Shown here one piece after another: positions 10,066 through 19,206 of a stretch of DNA of 64,000 bases (its first letter is position 1; every line of letters begins with the position of its first letter). This DNA comes from an uncultured Tateyamaria sp. Lineage in GTDB: Bacteria > Pseudomonadota > Alphaproteobacteria > Rhodobacterales > Rhodobacteraceae. The translations under genes and the position numbers were made by a program. The notes under the pieces were generated by a model. The model was not told the origin of the DNA. It saw only the letters and a list, made by a program, of their open reading frames with translations, and made no database searches. The stretch spans positions 32,674 to 96,673 of the forward strand of contig CAJQRC010000033.1 of assembly GCA_905480645.1 (NCBI GenBank). Reading direction: 5' to 3'.

Positions 10066-11064
10066 ATGACAGTTTATGCTCTCAATGGCCTTGGCCGTAT
10101 CGGTAAACTTGCTTTGCGTCCATTATTGGAGCGGTGAGCACAAATTGCATTTATTAATGATGCGGCTGGCACGCCAGATATGATGGCATATCTGCTGGAG
10201 TTTGACTCAGTCCATGGACGCTGGCCGGCCCAGTTTGATGCTGATGCAAACAGTATTAAAATTGATGATGAACGGATCTTGGTAACAAATTTTAAAAGGC
10301 TTGAACAACTGCCGTTGGGATCGGTTGATGTTGTGATTGATTGTACTGGTGCATTTAAGACTGAAGCGAAATTAGCACCATATTTTCAAGCTGGGATCAA
10401 AAAAGTGATTGCCTCGGCGCCAGTTAAAGATGGACCTGCAACAAATATTGTTTACGGTGTAAATGATAAAATTTATGATGCCGATTTGCACAACATCATT
10501 ACCGCAGCGAGCTGCACAATCAATTGTCTGGCTCCAGTTGTAAAAGTCCTGAATGAAGCTATTGGGATACGTCATGGTTCGATAACTACAATCCATGATG
10601 TCACTAACACTCAAACTATTGTTGATCGTCCGGCTTAAGACTTTCGGTGAGCGCGCTCTGCTTTGACAAATCTAATCCCTACAACTACAGGTTCTGCTAC
10701 AGCAATCACCATGATTTATCCTGAACTAGCGGGTAAACTAAACGGCCATGCGGTTCGGGTTCCTTTGTTGAATGCATCCTTAACAGACTGTGTTTTCGAA
10801 ATGAACCGAGAGACTACAGTAGGGGAGGTTAACCAAAGCTTTACGGCCGCTGCAAATGGTCCTTTGAAAGGTATTCTTGGTTTTGAGATGCGACCCTTAG
10901 TATCTTCTGATTATCGTGGAGATCCACGTAGCGCTGTAATCGACGGACTTTCGACGATGGTCCTAAATGGGACACAACTCAAGGTCTACGCTTGGTACGA
11001 TAATGAATTTGGTTATGCTAACCGATTGGTTGACGTGGCTCTCATGGTTGGTGGCCGATTGTGA
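10066..11064 (+). pseudogene. gapdh pseudogene (type I GAPDH of an arsenate-detoxification operon), three in-frame stops
   Basis: Translation from the ATG at 10066 gives an otherwise collinear type I glyceraldehyde-3-phosphate dehydrogenase with no frameshift. It shows the Asn-Gly-Leu-Gly-Arg-Ile-Gly NAD-binding start, the catalytic Ser-Cys-Thr-Ile-Asn-Cys-Leu-Ala-Pro motif and the C-terminal Trp-Tyr-Asp-Asn-Glu-Phe-Gly-Tyr. Three stops break it: TGA at 10135-10137, TAA at 10636-10638 and TGA at 10648-10650. The first replaces a residue in a Glu-Arg-x-Ala-Gln context; the other two replace the usual Lys and Arg of the Arg-Pro-His-Lys-Asp-Leu-Arg-Arg stretch. It overlaps arsJ by GTGA. In intact systems this GAPDH makes 1-arseno-3-phosphoglycerate, which ArsJ exports. 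The decay seems recent because the rest is well preserved. Confidence 0.9.
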
Positions 11065-12325
11065 AACAACCGCCGGGGTTTTCAGCATATATAGTAGTAA
11101 CGGCAGCCTACTGGGCTTTCATGTTGACTGATGGCGCATTGCGCATGTTGGTTCTATTGCATTTTCATATGCTGGGGTTTTCGCCAGTCCAATTAGCTTA
11201 CCTTTTTGTATTCTATGAAATAGCAGGCGTAATAACCAATTTCTCTGCGGGTTGGATCGCAACACGATTTGGGCTGGCCTCTACTCTTTATGCTGGGCTT
11301 GGCCTACAGGTGATTGCGCTACTGGCTTTGGTTCAGCTTGATCCAAGTTGGTCGGTAACTGCGTCCGTTACATTTGTTATGTTGATTCAAGGTGCTTCAG
11401 GGGTTGCGAAGGATTTGACGAAAGTAAGTTCGAAAAGTGCAATAAAAATTCTTGCTCCAAAAGATCAAAGTGGCTTGTTTCGTTGGGTAGCAACACTTAC
11501 CGGTTCTAAGAATGCGGTGAAGGGGAGCGGTTTTCTATTAGGGGCGGTATTGCTTGCCGTTTTTGGATTTGTTCCTTCGGTTTTGACAATGGCATTGATG
11601 CTCTTCGGAGTTCTCGTTGCTATAGTATATTGTCTGCCGACGGGCCTTCCCAGTGGACGTAAGGGCGTAAATATTTACCAAGTTTTTTCTACAAACGACA
11701 ATATTAATTGGCTTGCGGCCTCACGCTTGTTTCTTTTTGGTGCCCGGGATGTTTGGTTTGTTGTCGGTATCCCAATTTATTTCTACACAGTGCTGTCGGA
11801 TGGTAGTTTGGAGGGAAACCGAGCAGCATTTTTTATTATTGGAGCGTTTATGGCGGCTTGGACGATCCTTTATGGGGTGGTGCAAATCTGGGCACCGCAA
11901 ATATTAAAGGTTAAATTGCGGTCAAATACAGAACTTATTGCACAGGCAAAATACTGGTGTGCTTCGTTGTTTTTTGTTCCTGCAGTTCTTTCTTTGGTGA
12001 TTTGGAGTATACCCGAACCACACAGAAACTAACGCTGACAATTGTTTTTGGCCTTATGCTGTTTGGTGCGATATTTGCGGTTAATTCTTGTCTACATTCT
12101 TTTTTGATATTGAGTTTTACTGAGGCCAAACGCGTCACAATGGATGTTGGTTTTTACTATGCGGCAAATGCTGCAGGTCGTCTAATCGGCACTTTGGCAT
12201 CTGGATTTTCCTATCAGATTGCTGGCCTACCATTATGCATAGCAGTAGCGGCTGGAATGATTGGATTAAGTTGGCTCGGAACACTGAAAATCAGGGTGCA
12301 AAATTTTTGTCCTAATGAAAATTGA
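11061..12325 (+). pseudogene. arsJ: arsJ pseudogene (organoarsenical efflux MFS permease), frameshifted
   Basis: The MFS-type permease starts with GTG at 11061, overlapping the gapdh stop. The first frame (11061-12032) covers about 320 residues with the ArsJ-like Lys-Asp-Leu-Thr-Lys-Val-Ser-Ser-Lys-Ser-Ala and Gly-Ser-Lys-Asn-Ala-Val-Lys-Gly motifs. The remaining C-terminal helices (Glu-Ala-Lys-Arg-Val-Thr-Met-Asp-Val-Gly-Phe-Tyr-Tyr-Ala-Ala-Asn) continue in another frame to 12325. The change, equivalent to loss of one base, falls near 12000-12030. ArsJ exports 1-arseno-3-phosphoglycerate made by the adjacent GAPDH (established). With both genes broken the module should be inactive. A sequencing error could explain the frameshift, but not the three stops in gapdh. 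Confidence 0.88.
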
Positions 12326-12615
12326 AAATTTCATGGCGATGGTTTTCTTTATTTCATACAGTTTAAACCATTACATGCCTGCTGCCTATTAGCTGTCATT
12401 AATGTACAATTTGATGTGTGGCTGGTTATCTTTTAAGTACTATGAAGTGCATGAGTAAAATTGTGCAAAGTGATATGGAAATTTGATCGACGTTTAATAA
12501 TAGAATTCCGCGAATTTAACCATTTTTCTGTCATTTGCTTGAAATGCCATTTTTCAACAACTTATGTTGAGGAAGTAGTGACAATTCTATTGTGTGCTAG
12601 CTACACAAAATTTTT

Positions 12616-12990
12616 CTAACTAAATAAAATAGTCAACTGCGATGCAGCTAACGCAACGGCAAGTCCTAAATTCATAACCCGCAATAAATTGTAAGGTTGA
12701 CTGGAAATATCCAAGTAAGCGTTTGTTTTTTTGGTATAGTCTGTGGCATCTTTAATATGCGAAACCTGAGACTTTAAAGTGGCGTCGCCCCATACGATCG
12801 TGAAAAGCGCTGTCGCTATTATCGGGACAGTTAAAGCTATCTCATGACTGTTTGTATCCGCAAACAAAACAAAAGTATAATTTACGCTGTTGGCCATAAA
12901 AACAATAGCAATTCCTGCTAATTGAAAAGATATAGCATGAAAAAGCCCGTTTATACTTGGATCTATAATTTGTTCTCTTTCTTTAGTCAT
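12616..12990 (-). CDS. Uncharacterised small membrane protein
   Basis: The 124-residue protein starts with a short charged N-terminus (Thr-Lys-Glu-Arg-Glu) and has about three hydrophobic helices (near 18-45, 52-68 and 105-122). These are separated by a polar stretch containing Lys-Asp-Ala-Thr-Asp-Tyr-Thr-Lys-Lys. An in-frame ATG follows a GCAGCAAGCA region without a strong Shine-Dalgarno. No family recognised. It stands alone between the arsenate pseudogenes and the sugar cluster. Confidence 0.55.
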   Translation of the reverse strand: MTKEREQIIDPSINGLFHAISFQLAGIAIVFMANSVNYTFVLFADTNSHEIALTVPIIATALFTIVWGDATLKSQVSHIKDATDYTKKTNAYLDISSQPYNLLRVMNLGLAVALAASQLTILFS

Positions 12991-13293
12991 TGCTTGCTGC
13001 TCCCAATTTTCAGTATTTACGCGACTTTTTTCCTTAGCGACTTACTACTGCAGTACACTTCAAGTATTTCAAGAAGAAATGAAATCAACTGAAAGTATTC
13101 TTTGAGCATTTGATCTTTGTCTAAAGTTTAATGAAAATCGGTATCGTTTGGTTACAGTTATACATAAGCTAATTTATATTTACCTTGAGTACTATTCAGC
13201 AACGATATTATAGAAAATATGAAATCGTATTTGTAGAATTGACCCTGTTTTAAACATGGAAAATATAATTTAACCAGCACGAGCCTGATAGAA
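12991..13293. other. Intergenic, no gene seen
   Basis: About 300 AT-rich bases. They include the upstream region of the small membrane protein and the downstream region of the enolase-superfamily gene. No terminator hairpin with a U-run was recognised. Confidence 0.4.
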
Positions 13294-14469
13294 TTAGCTA
13301 AAAACTTTGTGATCAATTTGATTTTTACTAATGTAATCCCAATCGTATTCCGCCCCAATGCCAATTCCTTCTGGAACCCCGATACAACCATTCTCATCTA
13401 TACATTCTAGCTGATCTGAGTAGCCACATTTGTATACGGGTGCGACAGCGTTTGGACAGTTTGGGCCAACTAATGCAACTTCGTAAAAGTTTGAATTACG
13501 GGACATACTAACGAGGTGTCTGTGTGCTGGACCGCACGCATGAACTTCAACATCCATTCCCAAGCTTTCAGCTAAATGATGGATTTTCATACATCCTGTG
13601 ATCCCCATATCATATTCTGGATCCGAACGTAAAAAGTCTGTACCTCCAGCAAGCACAAAGTCGGCCTTTGGCTCGACACCCCTAATATGCTCTGTTTGAA
13701 GCAGCGGTGTCTTGAGCATTTCTCTTAGCTTTCGATGTCCAAATGCGGATACACCACTATCACGATACGGATCTTCAAACCAAAAATAGTTTGCCTCGTC
13801 ACATGCCCGTCCCACGTAGAGCGCATCTGCAAAAGTACGCAGTTCGCAAGCAGGATCTAGCATTAAGGTCATATCATCGCCAACTATTTTACGAACGTGC
13901 AGTACCAATTCAGCCTCTTCTTTGGCGTTGCCGTCATGCCAGCCATGAATCTTAAAAGCTTTGTAGCCCATTTCTTTGCACTCAAGTGCAAACTCCCCAA
14001 AGGCTTCCTTACTATCCAAACCCCCATTTCGATCACCGTGATAGGTGCTTGCGTATGCAGGTATATTTTTCCGATAACTCCCCAATAAACTTGATATTGA
14101 GCAACCTAGTGCACGACCTTGCCAGTCCCATAATGCGATATCCAACGGCCCATGCCCCATGTGGTCAAATTGGCGGGCCTCTCTTTTTAATTCTTCATAA
14201 ATCCCTACGCGCTCTTCTGCTTGTTTTCCAATTAACATCGGAGCAAGCATTTGCATTTGGCCATAAACTGACGGAGATGCACCCCAATTTAGAACGTAGC
14301 CGCCTTTGCAGCCATCCTTTGTTATTATTTCTACTGAGTATTTGGTAGTTAGTGTTTCAGTGTTTGCGGCGTAAGATAAACCGCCAATAGAGCTAGTATT
14401 TGCACTGAGAGCTAAATTCTTTGCATGAAATTGAAATGCACGAAGTTCAACACGTTCAATCGCTGTCAT
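13294..14469 (-). CDS. Enolase-superfamily enzyme, mandelate racemase-type sugar-acid dehydratase
   Basis: The 391-residue protein has the capping domain plus barrel of the mandelate racemase/muconate lactonising group. The first acid/base motif reads Phe-Lys-Ile-His-Gly (Lys-x-His). Metal ligands appear as Asp in Met-Leu-Asp-Pro, Glu in Trp-Phe-Glu-Asp-Pro and Glu in Gln-Thr-Glu-His. A His in Glu-Val-His-Ala-Cys-Gly is the likely partner base. These enzymes abstract a proton alpha to a carboxylate, usually dehydrating aldonates. It lies 87 bases downstream of the PfkB gene on the same strand, so it may belong to the same operon. Exact substrate unknown. Confidence 0.9.
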   Translation of the reverse strand: MTAIERVELRAFQFHAKNLALSANTSSIGGLSYAANTETLTTKYSVEIITKDGCKGGYVLNWGASPSVYGQMQMLAPMLIGKQAEERVGIYEELKREARQFDHMGHGPLDIALWDWQGRALGCSISSLLGSYRKNIPAYASTYHGDRNGGLDSKEAFGEFALECKEMGYKAFKIHGWHDGNAKEEAELVLHVRKIVGDDMTLMLDPACELRTFADALYVGRACDEANYFWFEDPYRDSGVSAFGHRKLREMLKTPLLQTEHIRGVEPKADFVLAGGTDFLRSDPEYDMGITGCMKIHHLAESLGMDVEVHACGPAHRHLVSMSRNSNFYEVALVGPNCPNAVAPVYKCGYSDQLECIDENGCIGVPEGIGIGAEYDWDYISKNQIDHKVFS

Positions 14470-14556
14470 CTATCTACTCCAAAACTTTATTCAGTTCATC
14501 TTTAGTAACTGAATTATACTGCTCACCTTGGCAATGCTCACGGGCTGTTGAAGCAT

Positions 14557-15588
14557 CTAATGCAACTGATTATGCCAGCCGAATTCTGATGCCAGTCTTA
14601 TGCATTCAGACCACCCTACAACAGCGTCTGTTGTTCCGATATGCCTCATAGATGCTGCTGCAGTTGCATGGGCGATCCGAAGTGTTTCTTCAACAGACCA
14701 ATTTTGATGAAGGCCATATAATGCTCCGGCCGCAAAAGCGTCGCCAGCTCCATTCGTTCCTATGATTGAGTTTGAGGGCATATTAACAGATGGTGCTAAA
14801 AAGTAGTTTCCATCTTGAGAAACAGCTACTGCTCCCAGTGGAAAGTGAACAATGATGAGTTGTATATCTGTCCCATTTAAAAGTTTTTTGGCGTTTAAAA
14901 TACAAGCATTTATATCAGTGTTTTGGATGTGATCCCTCGGCTGTCCTGCTACTGCTGCAATTTCAAACTCATTTATGATCAAATAATCGAGATATTTAAG
15001 ACATGGGGTAACCAGACTATTCAACCTTTTTGGGGAAAGAGAACACAATTCAAGATTGGTTCGTAACCCGGCCGTCTGTGCCTTTTTTAGTACAGCTGCC
15101 CAGCCATTTTGCTCTCCTGCCCAAGGAACATCCATTTGAGCATGAAGCCCTGGTAGGCCAAGATGTAGAATACGGGACTCCACATCAGAAAAATCAAAGT
15201 GATTAGGATTTAATTTGTCGCTTATTCCTGAATGAAATAAGTGGGTCCTACGAGACGAATTTTGTGCGGTGAAAGCATCAGTAAAAGTAGTGCGTTGACC
15301 AGAGACGATTGTGAGATTTTGACAATCTAATCCCTCAAATTTTGCTTGCTGTAACAATAGTTTCCCATCGGAATCGTCTCCAAGTAACCCAATAGTTGCA
15401 ACTGGTAATTCAGGATCAAGCCGTTTGATATTAACGCCAAGATTACAAGCGGAGCCACCTCCACGAATTTCCTCTGAAATAATTTCCACCAGTTCTTCTT
15501 CATTTGGCCAACGCTCCACCAGCTTATTATGGTCGGCGCACCAAGTACCGCCAGTAATAATGCCATGTCGCTGTTTTTGACTACTCAT
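14557..15588 (-). CDS. PfkB-family carbohydrate kinase
   Basis: The 343-residue ribokinase-fold protein has an N-terminal substrate-binding Gly-Gly-Gly-Ser-Ala-Cys-Asn-Leu-Gly motif and the C-terminal catalytic signature Gly-Thr-Asn-Gly-Ala-Gly-Asp-Ala-Phe-Ala-Ala-Gly (Asp is the catalytic base). It phosphorylates a sugar or sugar acid at the expense of ATP. Its start overlaps the stop of the upstream aldolase-like gene by four bases, which implies translational coupling and a shared pathway. The C-terminus is somewhat extended (Val-Val-Gly-Trp-Ser-Glu-Cys-Ile). Substrate cannot be assigned: a 2-keto-3-deoxy sugar acid or a ketose would both fit beside a dehydratase and an aldolase. Confidence 0.93.
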   Translation of the reverse strand: MSSQKQRHGIITGGTWCADHNKLVERWPNEEELVEIISEEIRGGGSACNLGVNIKRLDPELPVATIGLLGDDSDGKLLLQQAKFEGLDCQNLTIVSGQRTTFTDAFTAQNSSRRTHLFHSGISDKLNPNHFDFSDVESRILHLGLPGLHAQMDVPWAGEQNGWAAVLKKAQTAGLRTNLELCSLSPKRLNSLVTPCLKYLDYLIINEFEIAAVAGQPRDHIQNTDINACILNAKKLLNGTDIQLIIVHFPLGAVAVSQDGNYFLAPSVNMPSNSIIGTNGAGDAFAAGALYGLHQNWSVEETLRIAHATAAASMRHIGTTDAVVGWSECIRLASEFGWHNQLH

Positions 15589-16592
15589 TCGGCTTCAGGC
15601 TTTAATGTTGGATCTGTTACTTCTAGATCTTCAAGCAGCGATCGTTGTGCAACTACATTTTTTTTTGTCAGACAATCATGATAAGCAGTGACAGCTTCTC
15701 GAGTACTTAGCCCGTTTTCTACGACAGCTCGCATAAGGCGAACAATTTCAACTGCATCTTCCGCGCCGTATATTTTCCGGCCAAAAAGGGCTACTCTTCC
15801 ACCATATCGTTCGGATTGGGCCAGAAGTTCAAAGGTATCGCGCGTTGTTCCTGCAGCCCCACCTAAAACGCCAACAATTAAATTAGCCGGGTCAAAGGAA
15901 GCGAGCTCCTCCATTGCACGAGCTCCATTATATTGCAGTTTAAGGAATAATGGTCGTTCGGTTTTTGCAACACCAGCTAGACATCGTGTGATTGCGTCAT
16001 TTATGAACGTTCCCAAATTTGTGTTAGCAGTATCTATATCAAAGGCAGGGTTAAACACTTCTAAAAAATGTAACATACCAAATTTATTGGCTTCTTCACG
16101 AAAGTCACAATAAGCATTTAACATCGCTGTATCAATTTTTTGATTGTTATAAAATGTGATAGCATAAAGTCCTAATTCACATAATTCTCTAGCCTTTTTT
16201 AATCTTGCTGTGCGAAATGGTTCGGCTGGGAACTCTCTGTATTTCGCGCCGCGAAACCCCCATATGTCGGTCGCATCGTTCAAGCGTACTGCCGCGGTGA
16301 TATCGCGATTATCAAAGGCTTTTTGAGCAGTTAATTCATCTGCGGACCACATTGAAGTCAGCATGATGTCCACAAGATCAGCCTCCATCATTTCAATCAT
16401 GGAAGCTCTGTATTCCGCAGCAGTCTTTGCTTTCTTATTTCCATTTTTATCAACTTTAAAACCGAGACCGTTGATGCCACCACCCATATCGGCATCTTTT
16501 GCATCGGCAATTATAAAATCACTTTGTGTATAGTTTCCGTTTTTTATGGATGATAATTTTTTGGTCAGTCGGTCACTAATTTTGGTACACAT
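15585..16592 (-). CDS. Class I aldolase-like TIM-barrel protein
   Basis: The ATG at 16592 is preferred to the TTG at 16601. The product has about 335 residues. A Leu-Phe-Leu-Lys-Leu-Gln-Tyr-Asn-Gly strand offers a candidate Schiff-base lysine. The glycine-rich Gly-Val-Leu-Gly-Gly-Ala-Ala-Gly-Thr-Thr and Phe-Gly-Arg-Lys-Ile-Tyr-Gly motifs resemble the phosphate-binding ends of DhnA/FbaB/LacD-type aldolases. I infer cleavage of a phosphorylated sugar made by the PfkB kinase encoded by the overlapping gene. Family placement rests on motif resemblance only. Confidence 0.7.
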   Translation of the reverse strand: MCTKISDRLTKKLSSIKNGNYTQSDFIIADAKDADMGGGINGLGFKVDKNGNKKAKTAAEYRASMIEMMEADLVDIMLTSMWSADELTAQKAFDNRDITAAVRLNDATDIWGFRGAKYREFPAEPFRTARLKKARELCELGLYAITFYNNQKIDTAMLNAYCDFREEANKFGMLHFLEVFNPAFDIDTANTNLGTFINDAITRCLAGVAKTERPLFLKLQYNGARAMEELASFDPANLIVGVLGGAAGTTRDTFELLAQSERYGGRVALFGRKIYGAEDAVEIVRLMRAVVENGLSTREAVTAYHDCLTKKNVVAQRSLLEDLEVTDPTLKPEAE

Positions 16593-16948
16593 TGAGGACA
16601 AATTCCGCTCATATAATTGTTTAATCGGTTTTTAATTCTGGTAACTCTAGTCACTAACTTAATGGGTTAACAAGTTTTAGATTTTTTTTTGGTGAGGCTT
16701 TAGGGCGGCTGCAAGCGCACATTGCTATAACGAAATTATTCTTAATACTTAGCTCTCTTCCTACCCACTCGTGCCTGAAGTAGATTTGATACAGTGTCTC
16801 AGTGACAGTACTATATATTTTATTATTTTATCGAGACACTACTAGATAAGCATTACTGATTGAACTTCGGCGAAGTTGGGATTTTTGGAATAAGCAAAGT
16901 TGCGCCGTTACCATCATATGAACAAGGATTTGATTAGGACTTACAACA
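16593..16948. other. Divergent intergenic region
   Basis: About 350 bases carry the promoter of the aldolase-PfkB operon (left) and of the small gene at 16949 (right). A polyT run lies near 16680-16691. No recognisable operator was found. Confidence 0.4.
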
Positions 16949-17170
16949 ATGAACCGTAGCGAAAATGATAGTAAGCAGTTGATTTATAATGAACGAAAAG
17001 CTTTCGTACAAAAAATGTGGTCCCGTTATAGTCACACTTTGGATGACAAAGGTGGCAATGGGGATTATCGTTTATTGGCCGAAATTTGCGAAAAGCTACC
17101 ATTTTTTGAACAAAATGAGGTTGGCAAAGAAATAAGCAGAATATTAAAATTGCACTGTAAAGTTGATTAA
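16949..17170 (+). CDS. Uncharacterised small cytosolic protein
   Basis: The 73-residue frame starts with an ATG preceded by TTAGGAC about eight bases upstream. The product is polar and mostly helical, with Lys-Met-Trp-Ser-Arg-Tyr near the middle and Glu-Lys-Leu-Pro-Phe-Phe near the end, and has no signal or membrane helix. Composition and ribosome-binding site look genuine. A minus-strand frame covering the same bases is probably a shadow. Function unknown. Confidence 0.5.
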   Translation: MNRSENDSKQLIYNERKAFVQKMWSRYSHTLDDKGGNGDYRLLAEICEKLPFFEQNEVGKEISRILKLHCKVD

Positions 17171-17431
17171 TAAGATAACTAAGCAACATAAAAAATTTAT
17201 TATCTAGCCATAATGACTTTATCTTGTGCCTAAAGGTATTTTTATTTTGATAACAAACTATGTTTTTTTGGTCCTGAAAACTTGGATAACCCCGGAATGC
17301 AAAGCTAACGCGATTAAATCGCTGGCTCAAAGTGTATGCCGCGGTAAGTTTGTGTCGTTAGCTTCTTTATCGGGTTGCGTGTAAAAATTTTTCATTTTGA
17401 CCTTCATGTTTTTTTATTCTAGTGAATGAAT

Positions 17432-17557
17432 CATTCTCAGGGCGGGGTGTAATTCCCCACCGGCGGTTACAGCCCGCGAGCGCTACTTTTTAAAGTAGGT
17501 CAGCAGACACTGGTGAAATTCCAGGGCCGACGGTTAAAGTCCGGATGGTAGAGAATG
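17432..17557 (+). promoter_or_regulatory. FMN riboswitch (RFN element)
   Basis: The conserved RFN core is clear. The closing stem pairs CATTCTC (17432-17438) with GAGAATG (17551-17557). Between them are the ggcggggtgtaattccccac arm, the ccggcggttacagcccgcgag segment, a variable stem around tactttttaaagta, gtcagcagacactggtgaaattccag, and gccgacggttaaagtccggat. It binds FMN and lowers expression of the downstream gene. It lies 74 bases upstream of ribH2, its evident target. Confidence 0.97.
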
Positions 17558-17631
17558 GGGCGGTTGGGTAGTTTATGGCCTAATCGTTTCGCACGCTCTG
17601 GGATTCTGTCATTTTGAAAGGACCAAGAGTA

Positions 17632-18105
17632 ATGACAAAATCCCCAAAATTAGCATTTATAAAGGCGAAATGGCATTCCGAAATAGTAGACCAGGCTCTG
17701 CTCGGTTTTAATCAAAGGCTGGATCAGCTTCAGGTTTTAGCAAATGTTGACGTCTTCGACGTCCCTGGTGCATTTGAATTACCACTTTTAGCACAAAATC
17801 TGGCGAATACTGTTGAATATGATGCGATTATAGCTGCAGCATTCGTTGTAGATGGAGGTATTTATCGGCATGATTTTGTGGCCCAAGCTGTAATAACTGG
17901 ACTGATGGAAGTCGGCACAAGGACTGGTGTACCTGTTTTATCTGTTTCGCTAACGCCACACAATTTTCAGTCGACAGATGCGCACGTTAATTTCTTTAAA
18001 GAGCATTTTGTCAAGAAAGGAGCGGAGGCTGCAGATGCGGCGATCGAAATTTTACGTGTGTATGACAGCATTATAAAAAAGCCGAATGCAAGAGTTGTAG
18101 CCTAG
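17632..18105 (+). CDS. ribH2: 6,7-dimethyl-8-ribityllumazine synthase, type II (RibH2-like)
   Basis: The start is the ATG at 17632, with AAAGGA nine bases upstream; an upstream TTG (17614) is unlikely. The 157-residue protein matches alphaproteobacterial type II lumazine synthase: Phe-Ile-Lys-Ala-Lys-Trp-His near the start, Phe-Asp-Val-Pro-Gly-Ala-Phe-Glu-Leu-Pro, the Val-Val-Asp-Gly-Gly-Ile-Tyr-Arg-His-Asp-Phe substrate loop, and Leu-Thr-Pro-His-Asn-Phe. It condenses 5-amino-6-ribitylaminouracil with dihydroxybutanone phosphate in riboflavin synthesis. In Brucella, RibH2 is a decameric form encoded alone behind an RFN element, the same arrangement as here. The gene interrupts the sugar cluster on the opposite strand and is followed by a terminator. 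Confidence 0.93.
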   Translation: MTKSPKLAFIKAKWHSEIVDQALLGFNQRLDQLQVLANVDVFDVPGAFELPLLAQNLANTVEYDAIIAAAFVVDGGIYRHDFVAQAVITGLMEVGTRTGVPVLSVSLTPHNFQSTDAHVNFFKEHFVKKGAEAADAAIEILRVYDSIIKKPNARVVA

Positions 18106-18274
18106 AAGTTTGTTGGACAAACAAGCATCCATCAATCACTTATTGCATGAGTGCGCGGCCATAACTTTAGTCATCTATCTGGTGGTGGATGTGGCGTTTG
18201 CGCTAATATAAAATGTTAAAGAAAAACAAAATCTGAAAGTTTTTTGAAACTTAAAATATTTAAATATTTCATTT

Positions 18275-18303
18275 AAGACGGACATATCGGATATGTCCGT
18301 CTT
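18275..18303 (+). terminator. Hairpin terminator downstream of ribH2
   Basis: A perfect 13-base-pair stem (aagacggacatat / atatgtccgtctt) closes a three-base loop (cgg). It lies 170 bases after the ribH2 stop. The U-run is short, but the stem is strong and could work from either strand. Confidence 0.6.
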
Positions 18304-19206
18304 TGCTACCAGTTATGTATCATTGTTTAAAGTGCTTGCGCCATTCGGTTTACCAAATCGCTCTATACAATATTAATTTCAAAAATTGTGTCAGGGAGGA
18401 GATAAAATTGTGGTTAATTTTTATCTTGCAGCGTGAATTATCGTTAAGATTCGCTTTTTACAAGAAACTTCCAGTATTTTTAGCAATTATTTCCATCTTT
18501 TAGGGAGTTATTTATTGTTACGGCAATCGCCAGGATCTTTTAATATTTTGAAAACCAATTTGATGCGTTATTTACATATCGGCTCTAAAGAGGTTAGAAA
18601 CTTGCGATTGTTGAAAAAAGTTTGCATTCATTGCTGTTAATGCATCATTGGCTTCTTCATCCACATCCCCGTGAACATCTAGCCGCTTAACATCAAATAA
18701 GTTCAAGAACTCTTCGGCTATCTCATTTGAGAAAAAATCAAAGTGGTTTTTGTATGCTGTTTATTTTGAAACCGCTCATGGAGATGAATTCTACCATCCA
18801 GTTCGTACTATTCATAAAAAAATGCGTTCCCTTTATCCCGGTTTGTTGCAACCAAATTCTTGATAAAGGTTCGTCAGTTTTTACTCGTATCCCTAGTTGC
18901 CATCAGAATATTTATTCCAATTACATGATTATCCAAAGCGGTCGGCATGACAGTTTTCTCGAAGAGGTTGTCTGTGGTTTTCGGATCAACGTGCCATTAT
19001 GTTTACACAATCTCAAGCAACTTAGTCTTTGATTAATATGAAATAGTGCAGTGGAAAGGCGGCTTGGGAGATCAGGGCGAACAAAAGAGTGCAGAGGGGA
19101 AGGGTGCATCCGTAGCCGTTTTAGGGGCTACCCCCTTCAAGGAGCCGATTTAAACTTAAGAGTGACACCTCTAAATTTGTTCAGTTTGGAAATATTAACA
19201 ATGCTA
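18304..19206. other. Gene-poor region with a pseudogene and a structured hairpin
   Basis: It contains the broken ABM-domain gene (separate entry) and no intact gene. A long imperfect hairpin lies at about 19099-19137: an outer gaaggg/cccttc stem and an inner gtagcc/ggctac stem. It is just downstream of the minus-strand kinase gene and may be its terminator, although the T-run is poor. Confidence 0.45.
18568..18903 (-). pseudogene. Decayed antibiotic-biosynthesis-monooxygenase (ABM)-like gene
   Basis: Reading the minus strand gives an ABM-like small protein in pieces. The first part (Asn-Leu-Val-Ala-Thr-Asn-Arg-Asp-Lys-Gly-Asn-Ala-Phe-Phe-Tyr-Glu, then Tyr-Glu-Leu-Asp-Gly-Arg-Ile-His-Leu-His-Glu-Arg-Phe) has two in-frame stops. 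The second, in another frame, includes His-Phe-Asp-Phe-Phe-Ser-Asn-Glu-Ile-Ala-Glu-Glu-Phe, Arg-Leu-Asp-Val-His-Gly-Asp-Val and Phe-Phe-Asn-Asn-Arg, and ends at 18568. This pattern resembles YgiN/ABM proteins of about 105 residues. Two stops and one frameshift make it non-functional. The family call is tentative. Confidence 0.55.

Noticed and set aside
10135..10650. Selenocysteine or programmed recoding of the TGA codons in gapdh
   Set aside because: The stops include a TAA, no SECIS-like hairpin was evident after the TGA codons, and arsJ is broken too, so simple decay explains all.
18303..18503. 66-codon frame after the ribH2 terminator
   Set aside because: Starts inside the AT-rich region without a Shine-Dalgarno and has low-complexity hydrophobic composition; no homologue recognised.
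18922..19032. Plus-strand frame (18727-19032) as a real gene
   Set aside because: It lies antisense to the ABM-like pseudogene for most of its length and shows no recognisable protein pattern.
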